DNA of 64,000 bases from Planctomycetaceae bacterium (GTDB taxonomy: Bacteria; Planctomycetota; Phycisphaerae; Phycisphaerales; SM1A02). Below, piece by piece: positions 52,101-59,962 of this stretch (position 1 is the first letter of the stretch; each line of letters begins with the position of its first letter). The notes beneath the pieces were generated by a model. That model ran no database searches. It was not told the DNA's origin and worked only from the letters and a program-made list of their open reading frames with translations. Location: the NCBI GenBank assembly GCA_947490615.1, contig CANLHK010000007.1:124001-188000 (forward strand), in the 5' to 3' direction. The position numbers and the translations under genes were made by a program.

Positions 52101-52757
52101 GGACGGTGTGGACGGCGTCGAAGGAGTCTGCTGGCCAAACGGCGATGGCGTTCCTGGACTCGGAGTCTGCTGGCCGAACATCTGGCTGAAGTCAAAGCTG
52201 CGCGGGCCAACCAGCTGCGTTGTCGTTCCCGTGAGGTCGCGGCCAAGCGCGCGCTCCGAACTCTTGGACAGCAGGCGCAAGTCCGACGAGCCGCGGAAGA
52301 TTCCGTTGGCAGGCATGAGTCGCGCCACGGCGAAACCCTGCGCGCGCAGCGATTCCAAAGTGGCATCAGGAAGCGCCAAGTCGGTCGCGGACACCTCGGG
52401 CGTGATGTTGGGATTCCAGTGCGCGCCAGGCGTGGCCGAAGCAGCCGACGCGAGGCTGGCGCTGTCGAGAAGCAGGGCGGGCTCGATGAACGCAGGAAAG
52501 ATCGTCTTGCCCGTGAAGTCGAACACGCGATAGCCCGCTGGAACAACGATGTCAGGTCCGATCGACTCGATCGCGCCGTCGCGCAAGAGAATCGTCGCCT
52601 TCTCCACCGTGTTTCCTGGCGCGATGATGACCTTCGCGCCGACGAGCGCGTGTCGCGCGGGTTCGCTCGGTCGCATGCCGTTGGTTGGTGCGAGCTGTGC
52701 GTGTGACGCAGCAGCAAGAGCGAGGGTCACAAGTGCGCACGCGTGTTGGTGGAGCAT
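49134..52757 (-). CDS. Exported double-domain amidohydrolase
   Basis: 1207 residues with a signal peptide (cleavage near ASHAQ). The N-terminal amidohydrolase-like half has the strand pattern (TILLRDGAIESIGPDIVVPA) but PAFIEPALLLD where HXH should be. A long Ala/Lys/Pro/Glu linker and a Gly/Arg-rich stretch then lead to the second half, which has LIDCHSHTGI (HXH present), the later VDARTGSLEVGKDADFVVWN ending and a Gly/Arg-rich C-terminus. So one catalytic and one degenerate domain appear to be fused. These proteins are known in planctomycetes as exported amidohydrolases of unknown substrate. It probably forms one operon with the next homologue. Confidence 0.85.
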   Translation of the reverse strand: MLHQHACALVTLALAAASHAQLAPTNGMRPSEPARHALVGAKVIIAPGNTVEKATILLRDGAIESIGPDIVVPAGYRVFDFTGKTIFPAFIEPALLLDSASLASAASATPGAHWNPNITPEVSATDLALPDATLESLRAQGFAVARLMPANGIFRGSSDLRLLSKSSERALGRDLTGTTTQLVGPRSFDFSQMFGQQTPSPGTPSPFGQQTPSTPSTPSTPGVGQQGQRGERGSSYPSSLMGSYALMRQTFLDAAWRHDSRAVAHPAMPLDEMNALDALQPLVDGRHGLIVDASDELEVARLVRLARTHLPAVGLTVLGNGNEFRAQAELTALLADAHAALILPLEFPQPPDLVSPTAADSVSLRELMTWRYAPTNPKRFIAAGSKVALTTHRMQDKSSFRKRLADAITHGVTKDEALAALTTVPAQLLGIDARVGTLEVGKIANLIVAAGDPFDAETKFDAMFVAGAPVLLPPDAPVLAAGAFTVTASSTTAKPLAADLRVALDPKDGTLKATWTPAEGEKAPEAALDEPKKEETPKDEAAKPDDAAKAATPKIEPPKAGAASARRASVSTDGRASGIFDGKPFGLEGEIRVAIAGARDSATMTAECADGARVVFTLTRVAPEAKPATPAEGDAKPEPAAADAPKTDDNADQAKPATDAKPADDAAPAEGERPRRGRRGGGGGAGGEKKPDERETLWKDELPMPFGEYGRLPSQPPLSGVVVVQNATIWTLGTQGTLQQGDLLVRDGKIIEVAADIAVPEGATVIDGTGKHITPGLIDCHSHTGISGGVNEGSQANTAEVWIGDCIDPTDIDWYRQLAGGLVAVNQLHGSANPIGGRNSVVKIRWGAGAEAFRFEGAPSGIKFALGENVTRSTSRYPSSRMGVASFYDDAFTTAREYRAAQKAYAALDPAAKSRVTPPRIDLELETLAEILEGTRLVHCHSYRQDEILMLLRTAERFGFRIATLQHVLEGYKVAPEIAAHGAGASSFSDWWAYKIEVMDALPWNGAMLQRAGVLVSFNSDSDELARRMNMEAAKSMRYGGLSPEDALKLVTLNPAKQLRVDARTGSLEVGKDADFVVWNGEPLSAFTRCEETWIDGVRRYSRAEEAEMRASVIKSRGALLAKATAAEDRAGGGAAGGGGFGGAGGGGRGRGGRGRPPSLLERLLDEREDAIWLRIARGLDPIPSVQGDCGCSALNDAVPTADTLLN

Positions 52758-52800
52758 CGTCGGATCGTAAGGGATCGTTGCGCTTCACCGCAGGCACGCG

Positions 52801-52842
52801 AAAACGAAAAGCCCCGCGAAGGCTTGCGCCTGCGCGGGGCTT
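52801..52842 (-). terminator. Rho-independent terminator downstream of the FlgM-like gene
   Basis: Read on the minus strand: AAGCCCCGCG, a 14-base loop, CGCGGGGCTT, then TTCGTTTT. The arms are 52809-52818 and 52833-52842. It also separates this gene from the amidohydrolase gene that starts at 52757. Confidence 0.8.
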
Positions 52843-52907
52843 GAGTGCGAACTGCAGAAGAGCGTCCGAGTGCGGTGTGGATCCGAGTGGCGTGAGCCGA
52901 AGTCAGA

Positions 52908-53213
52908 TCAACCGATTTCGTCGATCATCCGTCCAAGTGCGATGTTGAGTTTCTCGTCGGTGTCGAGCGTGCCAGCGGCGATCGCAGCCTTCGCTGCGGC
53001 GACCTTGCTCTCACGAATCGCTGGAAGGCGATCCATCTCGGAAAGCCATCGAGCGACTTCCGAGACTTCAACACGGTCCGAGGACGCGCTGCGAGAAGTG
53101 GTAGAGGTTGCGGAGTCTGCCGAGCGACGCGCGAACGCATCGATCGGAGAACGAACGCCCGCGGTATTGAGACCGGAGCCAACGGAGGGTCCAATGTTGC
53201 CAATGTCTGCCAT
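52908..53213 (-). CDS. FlgM-like anti-sigma factor candidate
   Basis: 101 residues from the ATG at 53213, chosen because AAGGAG lies seven bases upstream; an ATG two codons earlier is too close to it. The N-terminal 40 residues are Gly/Ser-rich and probably disordered, as in FlgM. The C-terminal half SSDRVEVSEVARWLSEMDRL, PAIRESKVAAAKAAIAAGTL fits the FlgM pattern D.V..S..A..L.......IR..KV...K.AI..G. FlgM inhibits the flagellar sigma factor until the hook is built, then is exported. No flagellar gene is in the window, so its role here is open. A terminator follows. Confidence 0.72.
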   Translation of the reverse strand: MADIGNIGPSVGSGLNTAGVRSPIDAFARRSADSATSTTSRSASSDRVEVSEVARWLSEMDRLPAIRESKVAAAKAAIAAGTLDTDEKLNIALGRMIDEIG

Positions 53214-53553
53214 TGCCATACTCCTTGGGACGAGCGTAGCGAATCCTCACTACAGCTCGATCCCGCACGAAGCCAAACCATCCTGGTTCTGTCCTTGGGT
53301 TCAGGTCTCGAACCACGCGATGTCGAGACCTGCATCCTGCCCACCTCTTCATCGGCGGACTCGCCCTCACGACTTGAGTAGGTGTGCTAGGTGGAACATT
53401 GGCCTAAGTTCCTATCTGACAGAGACTTCGACTGATCTCGCGCAAAGGAAGAGCAGGCATATGCCCGCCACTTCCATGCGGTCAGTAAATGAGCCGCTGC
53501 GACTCGGCAGTGCGGTCCATTATGAGACGCGTATACAACGCACGAGGCAATCC
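53214..53553. other. Intergenic region between the FlgM-like gene and the SPOR-like lipoprotein
   Basis: About 340 bases between divergent genes. I see no gene or strong hairpin. Less GC-rich patches occur near 53391-53420 (TAGGTGGAACATTGGCCTAA) and 53485-53530, which could contain promoters for one or both neighbours, but no convincing -35/-10 or sigma-54 pair was found. Confidence 0.4.
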
Positions 53554-54576
53554 ATGCATCACATCGCGCGAAAACTTCTCACTCGAAGCAAAGTCGGCCT
53601 CTCGGCCTCCGTGTCGCTGCGCAGCGTTGCGTTGGTGATGGTCGCGAGTGTGATGTGGTCGTGCGGCGACGGCGGTCCAACCCAGACGCGGAAGTCTGCG
53701 GCAACAGGAACGCGCGCAGCCGACGCGAGTGGACTTGATCTCGTCGATGCGAACGACGCGGTCATCGATGGTGCGACTGCAGCTCCGCCATCGGCTCCAT
53801 CTCCAACAGCGACATCAGTCACGCGCACCAATGCACCTGCTGTACCACCGAAGGCCGTGACCACCGCGCCAGTGAAGAAGAACGCTGGCCGTTGGGCTGT
53901 GATGGTCGCGACCTTCTCCGACGCGGATCATGTTGGAACGGCCAACGCGTTTCGGAGGCAACTGATCAACGACTACCCAGAACTTCGCGATGCATCGGTG
54001 CGACGCGTCGGCAAGGGTTCAGCCATCGTGATGGGGAGGTTTGGAGCGCCTGACGATTCGGCGGCGCAAGCCGAGCTCAAGCGCGTGAAGTCGATTGACC
54101 GCAATGGTCGCAGGCCGTTCGCCAGCGCGATGCTCTTGCGCACCTCGACCGACGAAGCAAGCGCCGCCCCTAAGCCGCATGACCTTCGAACGCTTCGCGC
54201 GAAGTTCCCCAATGTACGGCCGCTCTTTTCGCTGCAGGTTGCTGCGTGGTCGACCTTCGGCGAGAAAGGTGTCGAGTACGAGCCGATGCGCGCCGCGGCG
54301 GAGAAGTACTGCGCCGAGTTGCGCACCAAGGGACACGAGGCGTGGTTCCTTCACGACGATGATTGCGACACCAGCATCGTCGCCGTCGGCCACTTTGATC
54401 GGCGCGCCTACGACACGAAGTCGACGCTGTTCAGTCCCGAGATCGAGGATCTCATGCGCGTCTTCCCTGCCAACCAAGTGAACGGCGAGCCGTTAGCGAT
54501 TCCCATCGATCCGCGTGATCCCAAGGGGAAGACCAGGCCGCAGCCCTGTCGGTTGGTCGAAGTCCCAGGACTCTGA
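53554..54576 (+). CDS. SPOR-like repeat lipoprotein or exported protein
   Basis: 340 residues from the ATG at 53554 (GAGG upstream). A hydrophobic segment (SVALVMVASVMWSC) ends in an imperfect lipobox (Met at -3), so membrane anchoring is likely. A Pro/Thr/Ala-rich stretch of about 65 residues follows, then two related modules: RWAVMVATFSDADHVGTANA with GKGSAIVMGRFGAPDDSAAQ, and FSLQVAAWSTFGEKG with SIVAVGHFDRRAYD. This layout resembles SPOR domains, which bind denuded peptidoglycan at division sites. Assignment is by pattern only. It precedes holB by 54 bases. Confidence 0.7.
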   Translation: MHHIARKLLTRSKVGLSASVSLRSVALVMVASVMWSCGDGGPTQTRKSAATGTRAADASGLDLVDANDAVIDGATAAPPSAPSPTATSVTRTNAPAVPPKAVTTAPVKKNAGRWAVMVATFSDADHVGTANAFRRQLINDYPELRDASVRRVGKGSAIVMGRFGAPDDSAAQAELKRVKSIDRNGRRPFASAMLLRTSTDEASAAPKPHDLRTLRAKFPNVRPLFSLQVAAWSTFGEKGVEYEPMRAAAEKYCAELRTKGHEAWFLHDDDCDTSIVAVGHFDRRAYDTKSTLFSPEIEDLMRVFPANQVNGEPLAIPIDPRDPKGKTRPQPCRLVEVPGL

Positions 54577-54630
54577 ACGCATCGCAAGTTGCTTCGTGGC
54601 CCGCGGGCGGTTTTCGTAGCATCTCCCTGC

Positions 54631-55812
54631 ATGGCTAAGCGCGCCACACCTTCGACCGCCGCCAAAGCACCTGCGCGTGCTCCGCGCGCTGCAGCCAGTG
54701 ACCGCGCGCCCGAAGCGCGTGCGCGCACCATCCATCACGAGGGCGCGGTGCTCTTTGGTCAGGCGCACGCCACCGCGCAACTCGCGCAGGCGATTGCCAG
54801 TGGGCACATGCATCACGCGTGGATCTTGCATGGACCAGCGGGTGTCGGCAAGTGCGCCGCAGCACTCGAGTGTGCGCGACTGCTCCTTGATGGCGAGAGC
54901 TCACCCGCGCACATCGCAGCGTTCAAGGCGCCGCGCGAAACCCGTGTCGCGGAGTTGATCGACATCGACTCGCATCCCGACCTGCATCTCATTCGCAAGG
55001 AGCGTGCTGATGACTCCTCGATCAAGGAACTGCGCGATCGCAAGCAGACCAACATTCCGCTTGATCTCCTGCGAGAGCTGATGATCGGCGGCACGGTCGG
55101 TGATGGCAAGAGTTTCGACTCACCCGTGTGGCGCAGCTCGTACCTTGGACACAACAAGGTGTTCATCCTCGATGAAGCGGAGCTGCTCGATCCGTACGGA
55201 CAGAACGCGCTGCTCAAGACGCTTGAGGAACCACCTGCGGGCACCTACATCTTTCTGGTGACGACGCAGGAAGAGCGCTTGCTGCCGACGATTCGGAGCC
55301 GCTGCCAGCGCGTCGCCTTTCGCGCGCTTGACGCGAGCTCGATGCACGCGTGGTTCGAGCGCTTTGCAGTGGAGCCTGACGCGCGCGCGTGGCTCGCAGA
55401 GTTCAGTGACGGTGCGCCAGGCACCGCCGCGCTCGCCTTGACCCACGGACTGCGCGCGTGGAGCGATGAGCTGCTTCCGCGCTTTGCTTCCCTTGAGAGC
55501 GGTCGCTTCGATGGCGGCTTGGCCGATCGACTCGCTGAACTCGTCGGCGAGTTCGCCGAGCGCGTTGTGAAGGAGAACCCCAAGGCTTCGAAGGAAGCCG
55601 CGAATCGATTGGGGACGCGCTGCGCACTCCTGACGCTTGCCTCGCGGTCGCGCGCGCAACTGGCCAGCGCTGCGCGCGGCGGAGATGTGGAAGCCGTCGC
55701 GAAAGCAGCCTTTCGCGTCGAACTCATTGCGCGGCTTGAGTCGGAGATCCGCTCGAATGTGAATCTCAAGCATGCGCTGGCCAACCTCGTCGCGCAGTGG
55801 GGCGCGATGTGA
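54631..55812 (+). CDS. holB: DNA polymerase III delta-prime subunit
   Basis: 393 residues from the ATG at 54631. The first 35 residues are an Ala/Arg-rich extension. The AAA+ clamp-loader domain follows: Walker A GPAGVGKC (68-75, Cys instead of Thr/Ser after Lys), the Walker B-like FILDEAELLDPYGQNALLKT and LEEPPAGTYIFLVT, and the SRC motif in TIRSRCQRV. The delta-prime zinc knuckle cysteines are missing, and DnaX-like features are absent. It loads the sliding clamp during replication. The stop overlaps the start of the CYTH protein gene. Confidence 0.9.
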   Translation: MAKRATPSTAAKAPARAPRAAASDRAPEARARTIHHEGAVLFGQAHATAQLAQAIASGHMHHAWILHGPAGVGKCAAALECARLLLDGESSPAHIAAFKAPRETRVAELIDIDSHPDLHLIRKERADDSSIKELRDRKQTNIPLDLLRELMIGGTVGDGKSFDSPVWRSSYLGHNKVFILDEAELLDPYGQNALLKTLEEPPAGTYIFLVTTQEERLLPTIRSRCQRVAFRALDASSMHAWFERFAVEPDARAWLAEFSDGAPGTAALALTHGLRAWSDELLPRFASLESGRFDGGLADRLAELVGEFAERVVKENPKASKEAANRLGTRCALLTLASRSRAQLASAARGGDVEAVAKAAFRVELIARLESEIRSNVNLKHALANLVAQWGAM

Positions 55813-56339
55813 CCGCTGCGTCGGGTCATGAGATCGAACGCGTCTGGGTGCTCAAGTCTGCGCCAGTGATTCCGCCCGAACTCCCCATCGAAGTCTGGGA
55901 GATCGAGCAGGGCTATCTCGCACCGAGCGCGGCGAACGAGTCGGAAGCCGCAAAGCGCGGATTTCCCGAAGGCCGCTTGCGCCGCATCGTGGAACCTGAT
56001 GGCACGCAGCGTTTCTTTCACACCATCAAGTCGGGCAGCGGTGTGGTGCGCGTTGAAACCGAACGGGCACTGACTCTTGCTGAGTTTGAGGCGCAATGGC
56101 CGCGCACCCAGGGGCGACGGCTGTGTAAGACGCGCCGCCGTGTGCGCGTCGATGGACTCGTCTGGGAGATCGATCTCTTTCACGGTCTGCCCCTGGTGAT
56201 GGTGGAAGTCGAACTCGAACTGGCGACGCAGCGCATCGACATGCCCGCGTTTCTTTCCGCGCTCGTCGAGAAAGAAGTGAGCCTCGACGCGCGCTATCGA
56301 AACGCCGCGTTGGCGATGCACGGCCTGCCGAAGTTGTGA
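55809..56339 (+). CDS. CYTH-domain protein (triphosphate tunnel metalloenzyme family)
   Basis: 176 residues from a GTG in a GTGA overlap with holB; an in-frame GTG at 55797 is an alternative. The CYTH signature is visible as EIERVWVL near the start (normally ExExK), then IEQGYL, LRRIVEPDGTQRFFHTIKSG, VRVETERAL and CKTRRRV, and WEIDLFHGLPLVMVEVELE. These charged strands line a tunnel that binds triphosphate with metal; members are adenylate cyclases, thiamine triphosphatases or polyphosphatases. The final K of ExExK is replaced by W/V here, so substrate binding may differ. The link to holB is only positional. Confidence 0.82.
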   Translation: MTAASGHEIERVWVLKSAPVIPPELPIEVWEIEQGYLAPSAANESEAAKRGFPEGRLRRIVEPDGTQRFFHTIKSGSGVVRVETERALTLAEFEAQWPRTQGRRLCKTRRRVRVDGLVWEIDLFHGLPLVMVEVELELATQRIDMPAFLSALVEKEVSLDARYRNAALAMHGLPKL

Positions 56340-56343
56340 GCGC

Positions 56344-57210
56344 TTAGCGCAGGTCTTTCGCTTGCGGCAGATCTGCCAGCGTCGCGATGCCAAAGACGCG
56401 CAGGAACTCAGGTGTGGTTCCGTAGAGCATTGGACGACCGACCTCTTCCGCGCGACCAACGATCTTCACCAACCGTCGCTCCATCAAACTGCGAAGAATC
56501 TCGCCGCAAGCAACGCCGCGGATTGCTTCGAGCTGCGCGCGCAGCATCGGCTGTCGATAGGCGATGATCGCGAGCGTCTCGAGCGCGGCCTGCGAGAGCC
56601 GAGTTTGCGCGCGTTGGCCCTTCATCCGCGCGAGGATTGGTCCGTACGCCGCGATGGTGAGCATCTGCCGTCCGCCCGCGACACTCTCCACGCGAAACGC
56701 GCGATTCGTCGCTGCGTACTGCTGGTTCAGCGTGTCGATCGCTTCGCGCACGAGGCGCAATGCCTCCTTGCGTCGGCCAGCCAGCGCAGCGGAATCACGC
56801 TGCGTTGTGTCGGAGTCGGCTTCCGCGTTCTCGTTCTCTTTCCCAACGCGAATCGTCGAAGGAACGAGCCCGAGGACCTCGGTCAGGCGGGCATCCGAGA
56901 TCGGTCGATCCGCGAGCAGAATCGCTGCCTCGACGCGCAGCGTGAAGGGCATCGCGGCCGACGGCAGCTCAGGGTCATCGATGTTGATGGCGAACAGCGA
57001 AGGATGGTCCGATCCGAGCGCGTCCGTGGCGTTCGCGCGCTTCCCGCGCCGCTTCGAGGCAGGCTGCGATGTGGCATCCGTCGAGGAGTCCACAGACTCG
57101 CCTGCCACCGTGTCGAGGGACGCAGGGTCGTTGGACGCAGTGGTCTCGGCTTCCATGCCGACTTGTGTGGACGCCTGTTCGGCGACCGCGCTCGCTTCAT
57201 GCTCGGTCAT
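56344..57210 (-). CDS. scpB: Segregation and condensation protein B
   Basis: 288 residues from the ATG at 57210. The first 80 residues are an acidic, Ser/Thr-rich extension. The winged-helix core follows: LRVEAAILLADRPISDARLT, and the hallmark RLSQAALETLAIIAYRQPML with LEAIRGVACGEILRSLMERR and GRPMLYGTTPEFLRVFGI. ScpB works with ScpA and SMC in chromosome segregation. No scpA or smc gene is in the window. It is convergent with the CYTH gene with only 4 bases between stops. Confidence 0.92.
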   Translation of the reverse strand: MTEHEASAVAEQASTQVGMEAETTASNDPASLDTVAGESVDSSTDATSQPASKRRGKRANATDALGSDHPSLFAINIDDPELPSAAMPFTLRVEAAILLADRPISDARLTEVLGLVPSTIRVGKENENAEADSDTTQRDSAALAGRRKEALRLVREAIDTLNQQYAATNRAFRVESVAGGRQMLTIAAYGPILARMKGQRAQTRLSQAALETLAIIAYRQPMLRAQLEAIRGVACGEILRSLMERRLVKIVGRAEEVGRPMLYGTTPEFLRVFGIATLADLPQAKDLR

Positions 57211-57288
57211 GACCAAAGAGTACCACAGCGCACTTGAAACGCACCTCGTTCATAAGACAGCAACCGCTGAGGAGTCCGCGCGTGGCGA

Positions 57289-57699
57289 TCAGCGGCGTGA
57301 GCTGCGGGCCAGCGCGACGCGGGCGTAGGCGAGTCGTTGACGCTGCTCGGCCGTAGCGCGCGCTTCGAGCGATCCAGCTTTGAGGCCTTCGCTGTTGGCG
57401 GCCGAGAGTTCCTTCTCTGCCTCACTCGCGTTGAGCGCCGCCACGGGAGTCGCCGCGTCAGCAAGGATCGTCAGCGTGCCGCCGTTCATTTGGGCGAAGC
57501 CTCCGTTGAGGAGGTAGTTCTCCGTCCCGCCGCCCGCCTTCTCGACGCGCAGCCGACCTTGGCCAAGACGCACAAGGAATGGCGCAGCTCCAGCAGCCAC
57601 GCCCTTCTGACCGTCCCACGCGGGGATGTCGATGTACGAAGCCTCGCTCTCGAGGACGCTCTCAGTGGGGGTGACGATGTTGCAGCGAAGACCAGCCAT
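57289..57699 (-). CDS. atpC: F1 ATP synthase epsilon subunit
   Basis: 136 residues. The N-terminal beta-sandwich is typical (RCNIVTPTESVLESEASYID, IPAWDGQKGVAAGAAPFLVR, YLLNGGFAQMNGGTLTILAD); the C-terminal two-helix part is Ala/Glu/Arg-rich (ALNASEAEKELSAANSEGLK). It couples rotation in the F1 complex and can inhibit hydrolysis. It lies alone here: the gene upstream is the PEP-CTERM protein and the one downstream is scpB, so it is separated from atpD and the rest of the operon. Confidence 0.9.
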   Translation of the reverse strand: MAGLRCNIVTPTESVLESEASYIDIPAWDGQKGVAAGAAPFLVRLGQGRLRVEKAGGGTENYLLNGGFAQMNGGTLTILADAATPVAALNASEAEKELSAANSEGLKAGSLEARATAEQRQRLAYARVALARSSRR

Positions 57700-57759
57700 G
57701 GGGCGGAGATGGTACGGCCTGTTGGCGCAGCGTGCGCGCCGCTGCCTGCTGCGCGCGGC

Positions 57760-57808
57760 AAAAAAGACGCCGCCCGTGCGGAAGACCGAGGTCTAGGCAC
57801 GGGCGGCG
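57760..57808 (-). terminator. Rho-independent terminator of the PEP-CTERM gene
   Basis: On the minus strand a 12-bp stem (57797-57808 with 57768-57779) surrounds a 17-base loop, and six T follow a 2-base gap (57760-57765). It separates the PEP-CTERM gene from atpC. Confidence 0.85.
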
Positions 57809-57950
57809 GGCGGAAAGGGACACAGTTAGTTCAGGTGTTCCACGTTCAGTTTTGAGTCGATCCGGTGCGCGGTGCGCCACTCTCGGATGTCCTCAAACCT
57901 GCTGCGTTCTTTCCGTTTCAGATGTGCTGCTCACAACGAAAGTCTGATGG

Positions 57951-58694
57951 TTAGCGACGGCGTCGGCGTGCGCCGATGCCTGCGACGGCGAGTACTGCGA
58001 GAGCGCTTGGAGCGGGGACTGGGATTCCCACACCAGCAAGAGCGGTGGAGAAAGAGGCCGTCGCGCCGGCGGAGAGGACGAAGTTGAAGGTGATCGCGAT
58101 CGACTCACCGAACGAGGCGGTCGGCAGCGAAGGCTGCGCGCCACCGAAGGATTGCGAACCGATGAAGCTGACGCCTGGGCTCGAGCGGGTCACCGTGCTC
58201 CAGCTGTTGAAGAGCGAACTCACAGCGCTGCTACCAGTTGTGGCAACCCACATTGGCGCCAAGCCGTTTGGTCCCATCGAACCGATGCCACCAGTAGCAC
58301 CCGAGGTCACCAGCGCGGCGGACACACTGCCGTTGAAGAGGCCAGTCATCTGCTGCAGCGCAGCGGTCGGAATCGAGAGCGTCATCGCAAACGCGAGGTC
58401 CGACTCCGAGTTGTTCGTCATGCTCACCGAGCCACTCTGCGACGCGTAGTCCGCGCCGCTCGCGGCGGTGAAGTTGTAGTTGCAGTTCCACGCCAAGCTC
58501 GAAGCAGCGAAGGAACCGATGTAGGTTCCGACGCCACCAGCGCTGGTGGAAGTCGCGGGCACGGTGTTGCTCTTAGCGAGCGAACCGGCGGTGACGATGA
58601 TGGTCATTGCCGGAGCATCTGCGTAGATCGGTGCCACGAGGCCACAGATCGCCACAGACGCGGCAAGCCGCAGTCTGTTTCCAAACGCAAGCAT
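57951..58694 (-). CDS. PEP-CTERM-type exported protein
   Basis: 247 residues from the ATG at 58694, with GGGAGGGAG upstream. There is an N-terminal signal peptide (ending IYADA). The mature part is Ser/Thr/Gly/Ala-rich and lacks catalytic motifs. The C-terminus VPAPSALAVLAVAGIGARRRRR is a PEP-CTERM-type sorting signal: Pro motif, hydrophobic helix, Arg cluster. The exosortase system processes such proteins for surface or matrix display. No exosortase gene is in the window. Confidence 0.88.
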   Translation of the reverse strand: MLAFGNRLRLAASVAICGLVAPIYADAPAMTIIVTAGSLAKSNTVPATSTSAGGVGTYIGSFAASSLAWNCNYNFTAASGADYASQSGSVSMTNNSESDLAFAMTLSIPTAALQQMTGLFNGSVSAALVTSGATGGIGSMGPNGLAPMWVATTGSSAVSSLFNSWSTVTRSSPGVSFIGSQSFGGAQPSLPTASFGESIAITFNFVLSAGATASFSTALAGVGIPVPAPSALAVLAVAGIGARRRRR

Positions 58695-58834
58695 GTGAAC
58701 TCCCTCCCTGTCAGGACATCGATGTGACTCGGTGCCCACCTTCTCCTCGAGCGTCGTCCAGTTCCCGCTGGTCGACACCATCCCTTGATTCCCTTGAAAC
58801 CCGCGCCTTGCGGCGGGATCCCAGTGCTCGGAAT

Positions 58835-59935
58835 CTACTCCGAGGATCCTTCGCGGCAAGTCCGATTCGTAATTTCGGATGGAACCGACTCGAGAGGCGT
58901 CTCGGAAGTGGTCCGCATAAGCGGGAGTGCAGAAATGTCAGCGTCGATGAACTTCGCGTGCGCGGAAATCAACGCCGCCTTCGCGTCTGCGAAGTCGCGT
59001 GCGAGGCGCACCGACTCCTTGAGTGGCTTGATGTGCCCCATGGTTTTTCCGTACCACGAGATGTGCTGGCGCATGCGCGTCAGCGCGCGGACCTCGCCGT
59101 CATAGACACGACAGAGCTCAAGGTGCCTCAGAATGACCGCGAGTTTTTCGCCGAGGCGCGGCTCAGGTCCAACGCATCCCGTCGTGAGTAGGGCGTGTGC
59201 CTGACGAAACATCCACGGTTGCCGAAGCGCGCCTCGACCGATCATCACGCCTGCACAACCTGTCAACTGGATCATCTGCGCGGCGTGTTCAGGTTGTGTG
59301 ATGTCGCCGTTTCCGATGATGGGAATGTTGGGCACCGCCTCGACCACTTCACCGATCGCGTTCCAGTCGGCTGTTCCAGAAAAGAACTGCACCGTGTAGC
59401 GCCCGTGCACGGTGACCGCCGCGATACCGATGTCAGCGAGTTGCCGCGCGAGGATCGGCGCGACCTTGTGTTCGGGGTCCCAACCGAGTCGCATCTTGGC
59501 GGTGACGGGCACGCGACCGTTGGTGTGTCGCAGGACAGCATCCACGATGCGCTTGGCGAGCAGCGTGGTGTTGCCGCAATCGCGCAGCAGCAAACTCCCG
59601 CCACTCTTCTTGGCGACCTTGTCGACGGGGCAACCCATGTTGATGTCGATGATCTGCGCGCCGTGATCGACCGCCCACACCGCCGCTTCAGGCAGCGGGT
59701 CCTCCGAGTTTCCGTAGAGCTGCATGCCGCACGGCTGATCGTCGGCGTTGGTGCGCGCGAGCTCAAGAGTGTTGGCGGTCTCGCGCAGGATCGCGTGCGA
59801 GTTCAGGAGATCGGTGTACGCAGCACCGACGCCGCCTTGCTCACGACAGAGCAGCCGAAAGGCAATGTCGGTGTGCCCCGCGATCGGCGCGAGCAGGAGA
59901 CGCGAAGTGAGTTGGACGGGACCGATGCGCAGCAC
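58835..59935 (-). CDS. tRNA-dihydrouridine synthase family protein
   Basis: 366 residues from a GTG at 59935. It reduces specific uridines in tRNA using FMN and NADPH. Motifs: [13 protein letters not shown], the active-site Cys102 in [30 protein letters not shown] and GNGDI, then [12 protein letters not shown]. The DusB-like order is clear; the target position is unknown. It is the last gene of the minus-strand row, 27 bases after the anchored unknown protein, apparently part of the ebo operon. Confidence 0.93.
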   Translation of the reverse strand: MLRIGPVQLTSRLLLAPIAGHTDIAFRLLCREQGGVGAAYTDLLNSHAILRETANTLELARTNADDQPCGMQLYGNSEDPLPEAAVWAVDHGAQIIDINMGCPVDKVAKKSGGSLLLRDCGNTTLLAKRIVDAVLRHTNGRVPVTAKMRLGWDPEHKVAPILARQLADIGIAAVTVHGRYTVQFFSGTADWNAIGEVVEAVPNIPIIGNGDITQPEHAAQMIQLTGCAGVMIGRGALRQPWMFRQAHALLTTGCVGPEPRLGEKLAVILRHLELCRVYDGEVRALTRMRQHISWYGKTMGHIKPLKESVRLARDFADAKAALISAHAKFIDADISALPLMRTTSETPLESVPSEITNRTCREGSSE

Positions 59936-59962
59936 GCCTGCAGGGTACGGCCTTGTGCCGAA

